Assembly: GCA_022823725.1 (NCBI GenBank)
Contig: JAJEHL010000003.1
Location: 1-35,526 of the forward strand
Direction: 5' to 3'
Length of the DNA stretch: 35,526 bases
Origin: Candidatus Latescibacterota bacterium
GTDB lineage: Bacteria > Latescibacterota > UBA2968
Shown: piece after piece, positions 7,368 to 15,681 of the stretch
How the letters are laid out: every line of letters starts with the position of its first letter
Position numbering within the stretch: position 1 is the first letter of the stretch
Made by a program: the position numbers and the translations under genes
Notes under the pieces: generated by a model
Told to the model about the DNA's origin: nothing
Database searches by the model: none
What the model saw: only the letters and a program-made list of their open reading frames with translations

Positions 7368-9254
7368 ATGTCCGTTAATACCCTTCCCAAACCCACTCCT
7401 GAAGAAGCACTGGCCGCGCTGGATGAAAGCGAATATAGCGAGGCAGAGTTTAATGAAATGATGGAGCTCTACGAAGAGACGTTAGAGACCATTAAGCAGG
7501 GCGAGATTGTTATGGGCACTGTGAGGTCCATTCACGATGGAATCGTAGTGGTAGATATTGGTTTTAAGTCTGAAGGCGCGATTCCCCTCTCTGAGTTTGG
7601 CGACCCTCCAGCTATAGAGGAGGGCGATGAAATCGAGGTTTTTTTAGAGAGTATTGAAGATCAAGAAGGTCAGGTAGTGCTGTCCAAGACCAAAGCTGAC
7701 TTTATGCGGGTGTGGGATCGCATTAAGGATGCGTATGATAGCGATCAGATTGTCGAAGGTCGCTTGATGCGGCGAATCAAGGGTGGCATAGTGGTGGATC
7801 TTTTCGGCGTCGATGCTTTTTTGCCTGGCTCCCAAATAGACATCAAACAGGTCAAAAATTTTGATCAATTTCTCGGCAATGTGTACCCGTTCCGAATTAT
7901 AAAGCTCAACAAGAATCGCCGAAATATTGTCATTTCTCGCCGCGTCGTGCTCGAAGAAGAACGCTCCAGGCTGCGCAAACAGATTCTCGCCACATTAGAA
8001 GTGGGGCAATTGCGTCAGGGATCGGTCAAAAATATCACCGATTTTGGCGCATTTATCGATCTGGGCGGATTAGATGGATTGTTGCATATTACAGATATTG
8101 CCTGGGGCCGCGTTGGACATCCATCAGAGGTTTTGTCCATAGGAGAAGAAGTAGAAGTCAAGGTGCTCAATTACGATGAAAAACGCGAGCGCATTTCGCT
8201 GGGCATGAAGCAATTACAAGATCATCCCTGGAAAGATGTTGAGGAAAAATATCCGGTTGATAGCAAAGTGATAGGTAAGGTCGTCAGCATTACGGATTAC
8301 GGGGCTTTTGTCGAGTTAGAACAGGGGGTTGAAGGATTGGTCCACATTTCTGAAATGTCGTGGACGCAGCACATTCGCCATCCTTCCAAGCTGGTCTCCA
8401 TCAGCGATGAAGTTGAGGTTATGGTCCTGCGTGTGGACCAGGAAGGTCAAAAAATTTCGTTGGGTCTCAAGCAGGTGCAGCCCGATCCCTGGGAAGATCT
8501 CGACGACAAGTACCCCTCAGGTACACCTCTTCGAGGCATTGTACGCAATTTGACCAATTTTGGTGCCTTTGTCGAAATTGAAGAGGGGATCGATGGGCTG
8601 GTACATATTTCCGATATGTCCTGGACCAAGCGCATTCGCCATCCGAGTGAGGTTATAAAAAAAGGCCAGGAATTGGATATTGTTGTGCTCAATATTGATA
8701 AAGAGCGGCGGCGCATCTCGCTGGGGCACAAACAGACTATTGAAAATCCCTGGGCAAAACTGGCCGTTACCTATGCTGTGGGAAATGCCGTAGAAGGTAC
8801 TATTTCACGTGTTCTCGAACGCGGGGTGGTCGTTGACCTCGAAGGCCATGTAGAGGGATTTGTGCCGGTCTCTCAACTTGGTATTGACGACCTTCAACGT
8901 CCCGATGAATATTTCGAGGAAGGCGATGAGATGCCACTGAAAGTCGTGGAGTTTGACGAAGATCAAAAGAAAATTGTCTTGAGCGTGCGAGAGCGTTTGC
9001 GCGATGCAGATCAAGATGAAATAGACGCTTTTCATGCAGCACATCCTCGACGCGAAAGCGCAGAAGTAGCAGTGGAAGATGAAGTCGCCGAAGAAGATAC
9101 TGTGGAAGTTGAAGCTGAGGCAGAAGCAGAAGTTGAAGATACTGTGGAAGTTGAAGCTGAGGTAGTAGCAGAAACAGCCGAGGCAGAAGCCGAAATAGAA
9201 GTAGAAGCGGAGGCAGAAGCAGAGGATAAATCACAGAGCAGCAAAGAGGAATAA
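7368..9254 (+). CDS. rpsA: 30S ribosomal protein S1
   Basis: RNA-binding protein that helps load mRNA on the small ribosomal subunit. Six S1 (OB-fold) domains can be counted: about 42-110, 126-192, 212-282, 297-370, 383-455 and 468-540. Domains 3 to 5 carry the strong S1 signatures NITDFGAFIDLGG, SITDYGAFVELEQG and NLTNFGAFVEIEEG, each followed by GLLHI or GLVHIS. The total is 628 aa, longer than the roughly 560 aa of E. coli S1. The extra length is a C-terminal acidic tail (about 560-628) built of E-A-E-A and D-T-V-E-V-E-A-E repeats. The cmk-plsC-rpsA context supports a true S1 rather than an S1-domain paralogue. Confidence 0.95.
   Translation: MSVNTLPKPTPEEALAALDESEYSEAEFNEMMELYEETLETIKQGEIVMGTVRSIHDGIVVVDIGFKSEGAIPLSEFGDPPAIEEGDEIEVFLESIEDQEGQVVLSKTKADFMRVWDRIKDAYDSDQIVEGRLMRRIKGGIVVDLFGVDAFLPGSQIDIKQVKNFDQFLGNVYPFRIIKLNKNRRNIVISRRVVLEEERSRLRKQILATLEVGQLRQGSVKNITDFGAFIDLGGLDGLLHITDIAWGRVGHPSEVLSIGEEVEVKVLNYDEKRERISLGMKQLQDHPWKDVEEKYPVDSKVIGKVVSITDYGAFVELEQGVEGLVHISEMSWTQHIRHPSKLVSISDEVEVMVLRVDQEGQKISLGLKQVQPDPWEDLDDKYPSGTPLRGIVRNLTNFGAFVEIEEGIDGLVHISDMSWTKRIRHPSEVIKKGQELDIVVLNIDKERRRISLGHKQTIENPWAKLAVTYAVGNAVEGTISRVLERGVVVDLEGHVEGFVPVSQLGIDDLQRPDEYFEEGDEMPLKVVEFDEDQKKIVLSVRERLRDADQDEIDAFHAAHPRRESAEVAVEDEVAEEDTVEVEAEAEAEVEDTVEVEAEVVAETAEAEAEIEVEAEAEAEDKSQSSKEE
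9093..9162 (+). repeat. 42-bp direct repeat in the rpsA acidic tail
   Basis: Bases 9093-9120 recur exactly at 9135-9162, an offset of 42 bp. The segment starts GAAGATACTGTGG and ends GCTGAGG. It encodes E-D-T-V-E-V-E-A-E, so the tail seems to have grown by in-frame tandem duplication. Confidence 0.85.
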
Positions 9255-9280
9255 GATTGTTCAGATCTTTCTGGCGGTTG

Positions 9281-9318
9281 CAAAGCGTTGGGGCATATCG
9301 TCTCAACGCTTTGTTTTT
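9281..9318 (+). terminator. Intrinsic terminator after rpsA
   Basis: A perfect 10-bp stem, CAAAGCGTTG (9281-9290) with CAACGCTTTG (9304-9313), encloses a 13-base loop and is followed by TTTTTG. It lies inside the longest open frame of mtaB, which supports starting mtaB downstream at 9336. Confidence 0.85.
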
Positions 9319-9335
9319 GCAAATGGCTGATTTTT

Positions 9336-10691
9336 ATGCGAGATCAAAAGACAGTTGCGTTTTATACACTGGGTTGTAAGCTCAATACCTATGACACACA
9401 GTGGTATGCCGAGCAGTTTGTGGCGCAGGGTTATTGCGAGGTGCCGTTTGGGGAACTCGCAGATGTTACTGTGGTCAATACATGCACCGTGACTGGTCAA
9501 GGGGACGCGCAATCGCGCAAGGCATTGCGCAAAGCGCATCGGATTTCGCCCACAGGCACCGTGGTTGCGGTGGGGTGTTACGCACAAACCGATCCAGATG
9601 CCCTATCTACAATGCCCGAAGTCGATCTGGTGGTCGGAACAGCAGAGCGGATGCAACTCCTGGATCTGGTAAATAATACCTGTTCTTTGGGGCGCACATT
9701 TGTGACGCGCAGTCGCACGGCTGATTTTCAGGATATGGATATTTACAATTTTGGCGGACGCGCTCGCGCTTTTGTCAAAATTCAGGAAGGTTGCAACGAG
9801 TTTTGCTCGTTTTGCATTATTCCGTTTGCGCGTGGCCGAAGCCGCAGTCGCACGCTTGAGAGTACCGTATTGCAGGTCGAAAAGTTGGTGGCTGCGGGCT
9901 ATCGAGAGGTGGTGCTGACGGGTGTGCATATTGGCGATTACGGTGTGGATTTGGAGGCGCGCGATTTATTGCATGTACTGGAGGCTATTGAGGGGATCAA
10001 CGGATTGGAACGCTTCCGCGTGAGTTCTATTGAAGCGACTTATGTGACTGATGCCATGATCGACTTTTTTGCGTCGAGCCAGAAGTTTTGCAGGCATTTG
10101 CATATTCCATTGCAAAGCGGTGACAATGGCGTGTTGAAGGCGATGCGCCGCCCCTATACGCGGGAACAGTATATCGCGTTGATTGAAAAACTTGCGGATC
10201 GGATTCCCGACGTGGGTATTGGCGGCGATGTGATGGTGGGGTTTCCCGGCGAGTCGGATGAGGCGTTTCAAAATACGCGCGATTTGATTGCCAATTATCC
10301 CATGACGTATTTGCACGTGTTTCCGTATTCGCCGCGCGGCAAAACGCCTGCAGCGCGCATGACGAATCAGGTTGCTCCAAAGATGAAAAAGCAACGCGGC
10401 GCAATACTCCGCGAATTGGGGCAGCAAAAGGTGGCGGCATTTCAAGCGCGGTTTATTGGGCGGACATTGCCCGTGCTTTTTGAAAATCGCCGCAATGGGC
10501 AGTTTTTACAGGGGTTGACCGATAATTATATCCGCGTGGTTGCGCCCGCACCAGATGCTGCGTGCGAAGAGATTGTCGATGTGCGCTTGCAGCGGATCGA
10601 AGACGATGTGGTCGTCGGGGAATTGGCGGGTTTTGATCGCGAAATAGTGCAGCATCACGCGCGGGAGTTATTACAGGTGCAAAGTGCATAA
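9336..10691 (+). CDS. mtaB: tRNA t6A37 methylthiotransferase MtaB
   Basis: Radical-SAM enzyme that converts t6A37 to ms2t6A37 in ANN-decoding tRNAs. The N-terminal UPF0004 domain has its three cluster cysteines in GCKLNTYD, VNTCTVTGQGDAQSRK and VAVGCYAQ. The radical-SAM motif CNEFCSFC is at residues 153, 157 and 160, followed by the TRAM region. GCKLN and NTCTVT, rather than GCQMN, point to MtaB instead of MiaB or RimO. At 451 aa it has normal length. ATG 9336 lacks a clear Shine-Dalgarno sequence, but upstream starts would put the rpsA terminator inside the gene. Confidence 0.93.
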   Translation: MRDQKTVAFYTLGCKLNTYDTQWYAEQFVAQGYCEVPFGELADVTVVNTCTVTGQGDAQSRKALRKAHRISPTGTVVAVGCYAQTDPDALSTMPEVDLVVGTAERMQLLDLVNNTCSLGRTFVTRSRTADFQDMDIYNFGGRARAFVKIQEGCNEFCSFCIIPFARGRSRSRTLESTVLQVEKLVAAGYREVVLTGVHIGDYGVDLEARDLLHVLEAIEGINGLERFRVSSIEATYVTDAMIDFFASSQKFCRHLHIPLQSGDNGVLKAMRRPYTREQYIALIEKLADRIPDVGIGGDVMVGFPGESDEAFQNTRDLIANYPMTYLHVFPYSPRGKTPAARMTNQVAPKMKKQRGAILRELGQQKVAAFQARFIGRTLPVLFENRRNGQFLQGLTDNYIRVVAPAPDAACEEIVDVRLQRIEDDVVVGELAGFDREIVQHHARELLQVQSA

Positions 10692-10713
10692 ACTGCGAGA
10701 TCTGGACAGAATA

Positions 10714-10750
10714 GGCCGATTCCCAAAGGGAATTGGTCTTTTTTTTTTCA
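10714..10750 (+). terminator. Intrinsic terminator after mtaB
   Basis: Stem GGCCGATTCCC (10714-10724) pairs with GGGAATTGGTC (10728-10738), with two G-T pairs and a 3-base loop. A run of about 11 T follows. This is a strong rho-independent signal separating mtaB from the next gene. Confidence 0.9.
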
Positions 10751-10835
10751 AAATTCTGAGTATATTCGATGAGAAAGAATTTTTGAGTTTGTTAAAGGCG
10801 ATTATTGCGAGCCAACAAAATAAAGGAGTGAGATT

Positions 10836-11402
10836 ATGTCTTTTGACGCAGGGACTTATGGCGATGTTTTTGCGGAATTGATTTCCGAAAAACGATTGAA
10901 TCCACTGGATGGCGGCGAAGAGAATACCGCGGCACAAAGCGCGCTCGACGCGCTGACTGTGCAGTCTGCATTTGCTGGAAAAACAGTGGTGGATGAAGAT
11001 ATGGCACAGGGCTGTATTTCTGGCCTGTGGTTGTATCACAACTTTTTAGATGCATCTCACACCATCAGCCAGGGCATTCATACGGCGACTGGAAGTTATT
11101 GGCACGGTATCATGCACCGCCGCGAACCCGATTTTTCCAATTCAAAATACTGGTTTGGCAAAGTGGGCAATCACGCCATTTTTGAAGATTTGTGCAAGGC
11201 GGCGGCCAGCATTGCGGGTGGCGTTTCCGGCGCGCCAGAGTTTTTGACGACACAAGCCCATTGGGATGCAGGTGCCTATGTTGATCTGTGTGCCGATGCT
11301 CTTGAAGGACGTTCTGCACATGACGCGCTTTGCCGCGAGATTCAACTGTGCGAATGGGAGTTGTTATTTGATTATTCGTATCGAAAAGCGGTTGGGGAAT
11401 GA
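10836..11402 (+). CDS. Conserved hypothetical protein, 188 aa ([11 protein letters not shown] motif)
   Basis: Uncharacterised soluble protein. The central stretch [20 protein letters not shown], followed by FGKVGNH, has the look of a strongly conserved, possibly metal-binding or catalytic motif. I recall similar unnamed proteins from Planctomycetes- and Acidobacteria-like genomes, but I know of no demonstrated function. A second His-containing segment ([17 protein letters not shown]) precedes it, and [13 protein letters not shown] follows. There is no signal peptide. AAAGGAGTGAG gives a strong ribosome-binding site. It lies between a terminator and mutS, 21 bp from the latter, and so may be co-transcribed with mutS. 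Confidence 0.75.
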   Translation: MSFDAGTYGDVFAELISEKRLNPLDGGEENTAAQSALDALTVQSAFAGKTVVDEDMAQGCISGLWLYHNFLDASHTISQGIHTATGSYWHGIMHRREPDFSNSKYWFGKVGNHAIFEDLCKAAASIAGGVSGAPEFLTTQAHWDAGAYVDLCADALEGRSAHDALCREIQLCEWELLFDYSYRKAVGE

Positions 11403-11423
11403 GAAGTCTTTAGAGGATTTGGG

Positions 11424-14048
11424 ATGGCGACGCAATTGACACCTGCGATGGAACAGTACGCGCGTTTTAAGGAGCAACATCCAGATGCGATTTTGCTGTT
11501 TCGGATGGGCGATTTTTACGAGACGTTTTACGACGATGCTGTTGTTGCATCTCAGCTTTTGGGATTGACGTTGACATCGCGCAACAACGGGCGTGCAGAT
11601 CGCATCCCACTGGCAGGTGTTCCGCATCACGCGCTGGATACGTATCTCGCAAGACTTATCAAAGCCGGTAAAAAGGTGGCGATTTGTGAGCAGATGGAGC
11701 CACCTCAAAAGGGCAAAAAAGTGGTGCGCCGCGAGGTGGTGCAGGTCGTATCGCCTGGCACGGTAATGTCCGATGATCTGCTCGATCAAAAGCGCAATAA
11801 TTATCTTGTGGGCATTTATGTTTCTGACGATCAATTGGGCGTGGCAACAGCGGATTTGTCAACGGGGATGTTCAGGGCATCGGAACGCGCGGCAGATGAT
11901 TTGTGGGAGGTATTGGAGCGCGTGGCTCCCGCAGAGGTGCTGGCCCCTGAGTCGTGGGTCAAAGACAACGAAGCCGAGTTTGAAGCGCGGATGCCAGGTG
12001 CATTGCTCACGCATATAGAAGATTGGCACTTTGGACAACACTATGCGTACGATGCACTGAAGGAGCATTTTAAGGTGGCGTCTCTCAAGGGCTTTGGGTG
12101 CGATGACCTCACCGTTGGGATATGCGCCGCGGGCGGCGTGCTGTGTTACTTGCGCGAAAATCAGAAGGGAGCCGTATCCCATATTACGCGATTGGCGCGG
12201 GAGCACACCGAGTCGGTGATGGAACTGGATCTGGTGACACAGCGCAATCTGGAACTGGTGACAACCATTCAAGAGGGGCGGCGCGAGGGCACGCTATTTG
12301 GAGTTTTAGATCAGACGTGTACACCGCAGGGCGCACGAACACTGCGTACATGGTTATCACAGCCACTTGTAGATGTTGGTCGCATTGAAGCGCGTTTAGA
12401 TGCGGTGCAAGCATTTGTCGAATCTGCGGTGTGTCGGAACGAAGCGCGAGAGGCTTTGCGCCGCATTGGAGATCTGGAGCGGTTGATGTCCCGAATTTGT
12501 TGCAATCGGGCCAGTCCGCGAGAGCTTGTGGCTCTCCAGCGGTCTTTGGAAGCGGTTGTTCCACTGCGAGAAACCCTGCGCGAATTTCGTGCGGATTTGC
12601 TGGTGAAGGCACGCGATCAGGGCATGCCGGACCTGACAGAGTTGATAGAGTTGATCGCTCACACGCTTGAAGACGATCCGCCTGCACAGATCAGCGATGG
12701 CGGATATATCAGAACGGGCTATCACAAAGAACTGGATGAGTTGCGGGAAATCGCTTCGGGCGGGCGCGATTGGGTCGCCAATCTGCAGGCAGAGGAACGC
12801 GAGAAAACGGGTATCGCGTCGTTGAAGGTGGGGTATAACAAGGCATTTGGATATTATATTGAGGTCACCAAGGCCAATCAGGATAAGGTGCCCGCATATT
12901 TTGTGCGGAAGCAAACGCTGGTCAATGCCGAGCGGTATATCACGCCAGAGTTGAAGGATTGGGAGGCGAAAATTTTGGGCGCTGATGAGCGGGCCAGAGA
13001 TCTCGAGCGCGATTTGTTTGCCGCGTTGCGCGAAAAGGTGGCCGGTTGGGTGGAACCCGTTCAGCGCACGGCACTATCCGTGGCCACTGTAGATGTGTTG
13101 AGCACTCTGGCCGAGGTGGCATCGTCCAATGATTATGTGCGTCCTCAGGTGGATGATAGCGTGCGTATTGATGTGGAAGAAGGGCGACATCCCGCGGTTG
13201 AGCAGTTGCTTCCGGGCGGCAATTTTGTGCCCAATGATCTGACGATTGATGGCGAGAAAGATCAAATTTTGCTGATTACTGGCCCAAATATGTCGGGGAA
13301 ATCGACGATTTTGCGCCAGACAGGGTTGATTGTGCTTTTGGCACAGGTCGGCAGTTTTGTGCCGGCGCGCGAAGCGCGTATTGGGGTGGTGGATCGCATT
13401 TTTACACGGGTGGGTGCATCCGATAATCTGGCTCGGGGCGAGAGTACGTTTTTGGTGGAGATGAATGAGGCTGCGAATATTTTGAATAATGCGACGCCGA
13501 AGAGTCTGGTGCTTTTGGATGAGATCGGGCGCGGGACGAGTACGTTTGACGGGTTGAGCATTGCCTGGGCAATGACGGAGTATTTGCACAATGCCGAACA
13601 GATTCAGCCGCGGACGTTATTTGCGACGCATTATCACGAGTTGACAGAATTGGAGGATTTGCTGCCGCGGGTGGTGAATTACAGCGTTGCTGTGCGCGAG
13701 ACGGGCGATACGATTGCGTTTTTACACAAGTTGGTGCCGGGCGGGTGCGACCACAGCTATGGCATAGAGGTGGCGCGTTTGGCCGGGATGCCGACAGAGA
13801 TGATTGCGCGGGCAAAGGAGATTTTAAATCGGCTGGAGCAAAACGATCTGTCTGTGGGATCAAAGCCCCAACCCGACCGCGTGAAGGAGAATGGGCAGAT
13901 GCCTCTGTTTGCGCCGGTAGCAGAAGTGAAGGTTGAGCGGGAGGATCATCCGATGCTGTCTGAGTTGCGCGATTTAGATATTGCCCGTCTCACGCCCGTT
14001 GAGGCGCTGGTAAAATTAGATGCGTGGAAGCGGACGTTGGAAGATTGA
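11424..14048 (+). CDS. mutS: DNA mismatch repair protein MutS
   Basis: Recognises mismatches and small loops in newly replicated DNA and starts repair. The mismatch-reading Phe-X-Glu lies in GDFYE at about 29-33. The ATPase domain has Walker A GPNMSGKST at about 620-628 and the Walker B/signature LVLLDEIGRGTSTFDG from about 695, followed by FATHYHELTEL. The full length of 874 aa and a C-terminal LDAWKRTLED support MutS1 rather than MutS2. The expected partner mutL is not downstream: a xisH-xisI unit flanked by copies of the mutS 3' end lies there instead. Confidence 0.97.
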   Translation: MATQLTPAMEQYARFKEQHPDAILLFRMGDFYETFYDDAVVASQLLGLTLTSRNNGRADRIPLAGVPHHALDTYLARLIKAGKKVAICEQMEPPQKGKKVVRREVVQVVSPGTVMSDDLLDQKRNNYLVGIYVSDDQLGVATADLSTGMFRASERAADDLWEVLERVAPAEVLAPESWVKDNEAEFEARMPGALLTHIEDWHFGQHYAYDALKEHFKVASLKGFGCDDLTVGICAAGGVLCYLRENQKGAVSHITRLAREHTESVMELDLVTQRNLELVTTIQEGRREGTLFGVLDQTCTPQGARTLRTWLSQPLVDVGRIEARLDAVQAFVESAVCRNEAREALRRIGDLERLMSRICCNRASPRELVALQRSLEAVVPLRETLREFRADLLVKARDQGMPDLTELIELIAHTLEDDPPAQISDGGYIRTGYHKELDELREIASGGRDWVANLQAEEREKTGIASLKVGYNKAFGYYIEVTKANQDKVPAYFVRKQTLVNAERYITPELKDWEAKILGADERARDLERDLFAALREKVAGWVEPVQRTALSVATVDVLSTLAEVASSNDYVRPQVDDSVRIDVEEGRHPAVEQLLPGGNFVPNDLTIDGEKDQILLITGPNMSGKSTILRQTGLIVLLAQVGSFVPAREARIGVVDRIFTRVGASDNLARGESTFLVEMNEAANILNNATPKSLVLLDEIGRGTSTFDGLSIAWAMTEYLHNAEQIQPRTLFATHYHELTELEDLLPRVVNYSVAVRETGDTIAFLHKLVPGGCDHSYGIEVARLAGMPTEMIARAKEILNRLEQNDLSVGSKPQPDRVKENGQMPLFAPVAEVKVEREDHPMLSELRDLDIARLTPVEALVKLDAWKRTLED

Positions 14049-14072
14049 TTTGGAGGTAGATAAACTGGCAAC
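14016..14072 (+). repeat. mutS 3'-end direct repeat, copy 1
   Basis: The 57 bp from TTAGATGC to TGGCAAC cover the last mutS codons (L-D-A-W-K-R-T-L-E-D-stop) plus 24 bp downstream. They match 14881-14937 without gaps at 48 of 57 positions. The repeat ends in CTGGCAACG, where copy 2 has ATGGCAACT. Confidence 0.85.
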
Positions 14073-14095
14073 GATTTCAGAGGAGACACCAGCTA

Positions 14096-14512
14096 ATGCC
14101 AGCTAAAGACACATATCACGACACAGTGAGGAATGCCTTAATCAAAGACGGCTGGAAGATTACACATGATCCGTACCGAATGATATGGGGTTCAACGCGC
14201 TTCTTTGTTGATTTAGCCGCTGAGCCACTGTTAGCAGCAGAGAAAGAAAATCAGAAAATTGCTATTGAAATCAAGAGTTTCACTGGTCAATCCAATATGG
14301 TAGATCTCGAAAAAGCATTGGGGCAGTACATTTTGTACCGTACCATTATGCAGAAAGTTGAACCCAATCGTATTTTGTACCTCGCTGTCTCTGAAAAGGC
14401 CGTTGAGGAAATTTTTGATGAACCTGTTGGCAGGCTCATAACCGAGAAGCAATCCCTGAAATTGATCTTCTTTGAACCCAAATCGGAGGTGATTACCAGA
14501 TGGATCGAATAG
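14096..14512 (+). CDS. xisH: XisH-like protein (fdxN element excision controlling factor family)
   Basis: 138-aa protein matching the XisH family first defined in cyanobacteria, where XisH and XisI are needed with the recombinase XisF for excision of the nifD/fdxN element. Diagnostic parts are the start PAKDTYHDTVRNALIKDGW, TRFFVDLAAE and the PD-(D/E)XK-like core IAIEIKSF followed by LEKALGQYILYR. The family has a nuclease-like fold, but its biochemical role is not established. The gene overlaps xisI by 13 bp. No xisF-like recombinase is seen here, so its job must be something other than local element excision or act with a remote partner. Confidence 0.9.
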   Translation: MPAKDTYHDTVRNALIKDGWKITHDPYRMIWGSTRFFVDLAAEPLLAAEKENQKIAIEIKSFTGQSNMVDLEKALGQYILYRTIMQKVEPNRILYLAVSEKAVEEIFDEPVGRLITEKQSLKLIFFEPKSEVITRWIE

Positions 14513-14838
14513 AGAAGTACCGAGAAATAGTATTGCAAGTCTTCCGTGAAAATACGGAAGTCCCGGTCGCTCACGATGATATAAAGGACGAAATCATCGT
14601 TGACCGTGAAGCAGACCGCTATCTGTGGATGGCTTCGGGGTGGCGTAAGCGCACGGGTAGCCGGGTTCATGGCTGTATCGCCCGCATTGATATTATTGAT
14701 GGAAAACTGTGGATTCAATACGACGGGACCGAAGGTATTGCGCCAGATTTGGAGCGATACGGCGTGCCAAAAGAGCATATTGTCCTGGGATTTCGCGCCC
14801 CAGATGTTCGACAACATACCGGGTATGCAGTTGAGTAG
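14500..14838 (+). CDS. xisI: XisI-like protein
   Basis: 112-aa partner of XisH. Family features are the start MDRIEKYREIVLQVF, then DREADRYLWMASGW and the conserved core RVHGCIARIDIIDGKLWIQYDG. The C-terminal part (PKEHIVLGFRAPDVRQHTGYA) is typical of the family. AATCGGAGG lies upstream of the start, inside xisH. The pair is very common in cyanobacteria and patchy elsewhere, so horizontal acquisition is likely. The flanking repeats in mutS support insertion. Confidence 0.9.
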   Translation: MDRIEKYREIVLQVFRENTEVPVAHDDIKDEIIVDREADRYLWMASGWRKRTGSRVHGCIARIDIIDGKLWIQYDGTEGIAPDLERYGVPKEHIVLGFRAPDVRQHTGYAVE

Positions 14839-14880
14839 GAAATAACGCGTATTGTCTCCTGCACGCGATACAAATACAGA

Positions 14881-14937
14881 TTAGATGCATGCAAGCGGGC
14901 GTTGGAAGAGTGATCAGGAGATAGATGAAATGGCAAC
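14881..14937 (+). repeat. mutS 3'-end direct repeat, copy 2
   Basis: Diverged copy of 14016-14072 (48/57 identical, no gaps). In the mutS frame it reads L-D-A-C-K-R-A-L-E-E-stop, with the stop codon in the same place as in mutS. Immediately after, ATG at 14930 opens a 31-codon frame (MATVFPIAQENEVV) that ends at a TAG near 15030. This may be the remnant start of the gene that originally followed mutS. Confidence 0.85.
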
Positions 14938-15038
14938 TGTATTCCCCATTGCACAGGAAAATGAGGTTGTGGCGATTAGTCCCATAAATACGATAATCTT
15001 TTCCACCTCTTTGAAGGCTCCCACATAGTCTTTTTTTC

Positions 15039-15158
15039 TTATATACCATCTGCCAGAAACAGATGTTTATCCAACATGATCTCTGGCGGCAGTTGGGCAG
15101 ACGCGACCGCGAAAAGGGCGAAGAAGGCGGGGATGAGAAAGGGAGTAAGCATTCGCAT
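15039..15158 (-). pseudogene. Remnant of a secreted-protein gene: signal peptide and first mature residues
   Basis: A 39-codon frame reads MRMLTPFLIPAFFALFAVAS and then AQLPPEIMLDKHLFLADGI before a stop. It is a classic Sec signal peptide followed by AQLPPEI. The large ankyrin protein 3 kb away has the same mature start (LASAQLPPEIRLDAYLLQA). DNA similarity is obvious between about 15060-15105 here and 18370-18418 there. I read it as the decayed 5' end of a paralogue; nothing downstream in any frame continues the ankyrin protein's sequence. The 348-bp stretch from xisI to the next gene holds only this and repeat copy 2. Confidence 0.6.
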
Positions 15159-15186
15159 GGTGTTTTTTCTGACATTTTTTTGTTTT

Positions 15187-15681
15187 TTATCCACAATGAA
15201 AAATTGGGAACCAAATTGGGAACCATATGTAAAGCAGAAGGATTAAAGCACAGAACAACATGAAAATCCGTAATAAGCGTCTATCGAGCCTGTCACCTGT
15301 AGGCCAGTGACGAGTAATTGCACGATCTTTTGCCTTCTTGCTGGCTTTGGAAATCGGATCATTAGGTTTAAGAGTTTTGCTATCCAGATACCAACCCAAC
15401 AGATCGGCCTGCCATTGAATCTTGCCCTGTGATTTGGCTAAAAAATATCCACATATGATCACCAGCGTTAAGAAACTGGCACCGAAAATGGTGAACCAAG
15501 TTAAAAAATTGGCACCATACATGGTGGACCAAGTTTCAACTGCACTGCCAAATTTCACAGCAGCATATATAGTAACTCCGGCAATTAATGATGCTGCCAA
15601 GGTGCTGTTTAGGCGCATAATACGCTTATACTTAGCCAATCTTATTCCGACAGTTTCAGGCTGCTTCTTCATCTGTGTCAT
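15187..15681 (-). CDS. Putative three-TM membrane protein, 164 aa
   Basis: I do not recognise this protein. Hydrophobic segments lie at about 25-46 (LNSTLAASLIAGVTIYAAV), 59-82 (FLTWFTIFGASFLTLVIICGYF) and 137-160 (LRIFMLFCALILLLYIWFP). A basic, soluble loop between the last two contains SKASKKAKDRAITRH. Several starts are possible because the frame extends upstream. ATG 15681 or 15672 is most likely, both lying inside the 3' end of the upstream acidic-protein gene. It is the last gene of the ankyrin unit. The position after a secreted protein suggests an envelope role, but no function can be assigned. Confidence 0.6.
   Translation of the reverse strand: MTQMKKQPETVGIRLAKYKRIMRLNSTLAASLIAGVTIYAAVKFGSAVETWSTMYGANFLTWFTIFGASFLTLVIICGYFLAKSQGKIQWQADLLGWYLDSKTLKPNDPISKASKKAKDRAITRHWPTGDRLDRRLLRIFMLFCALILLLYIWFPIWFPIFHCG

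Noticed and set aside
14930-15030. Short frame MATVFPIAQENEVV as a real gene
   Set aside because: Only 31 codons and better explained as a remnant of the gene once downstream of mutS; identity with mutL is only a guess.
14693-15226. 177-aa open frame on the minus strand
   Set aside because: It runs antisense to xisI and through repeat copy 2; composition is not protein-like, and the signal-peptide remnant uses a different frame in the same place.
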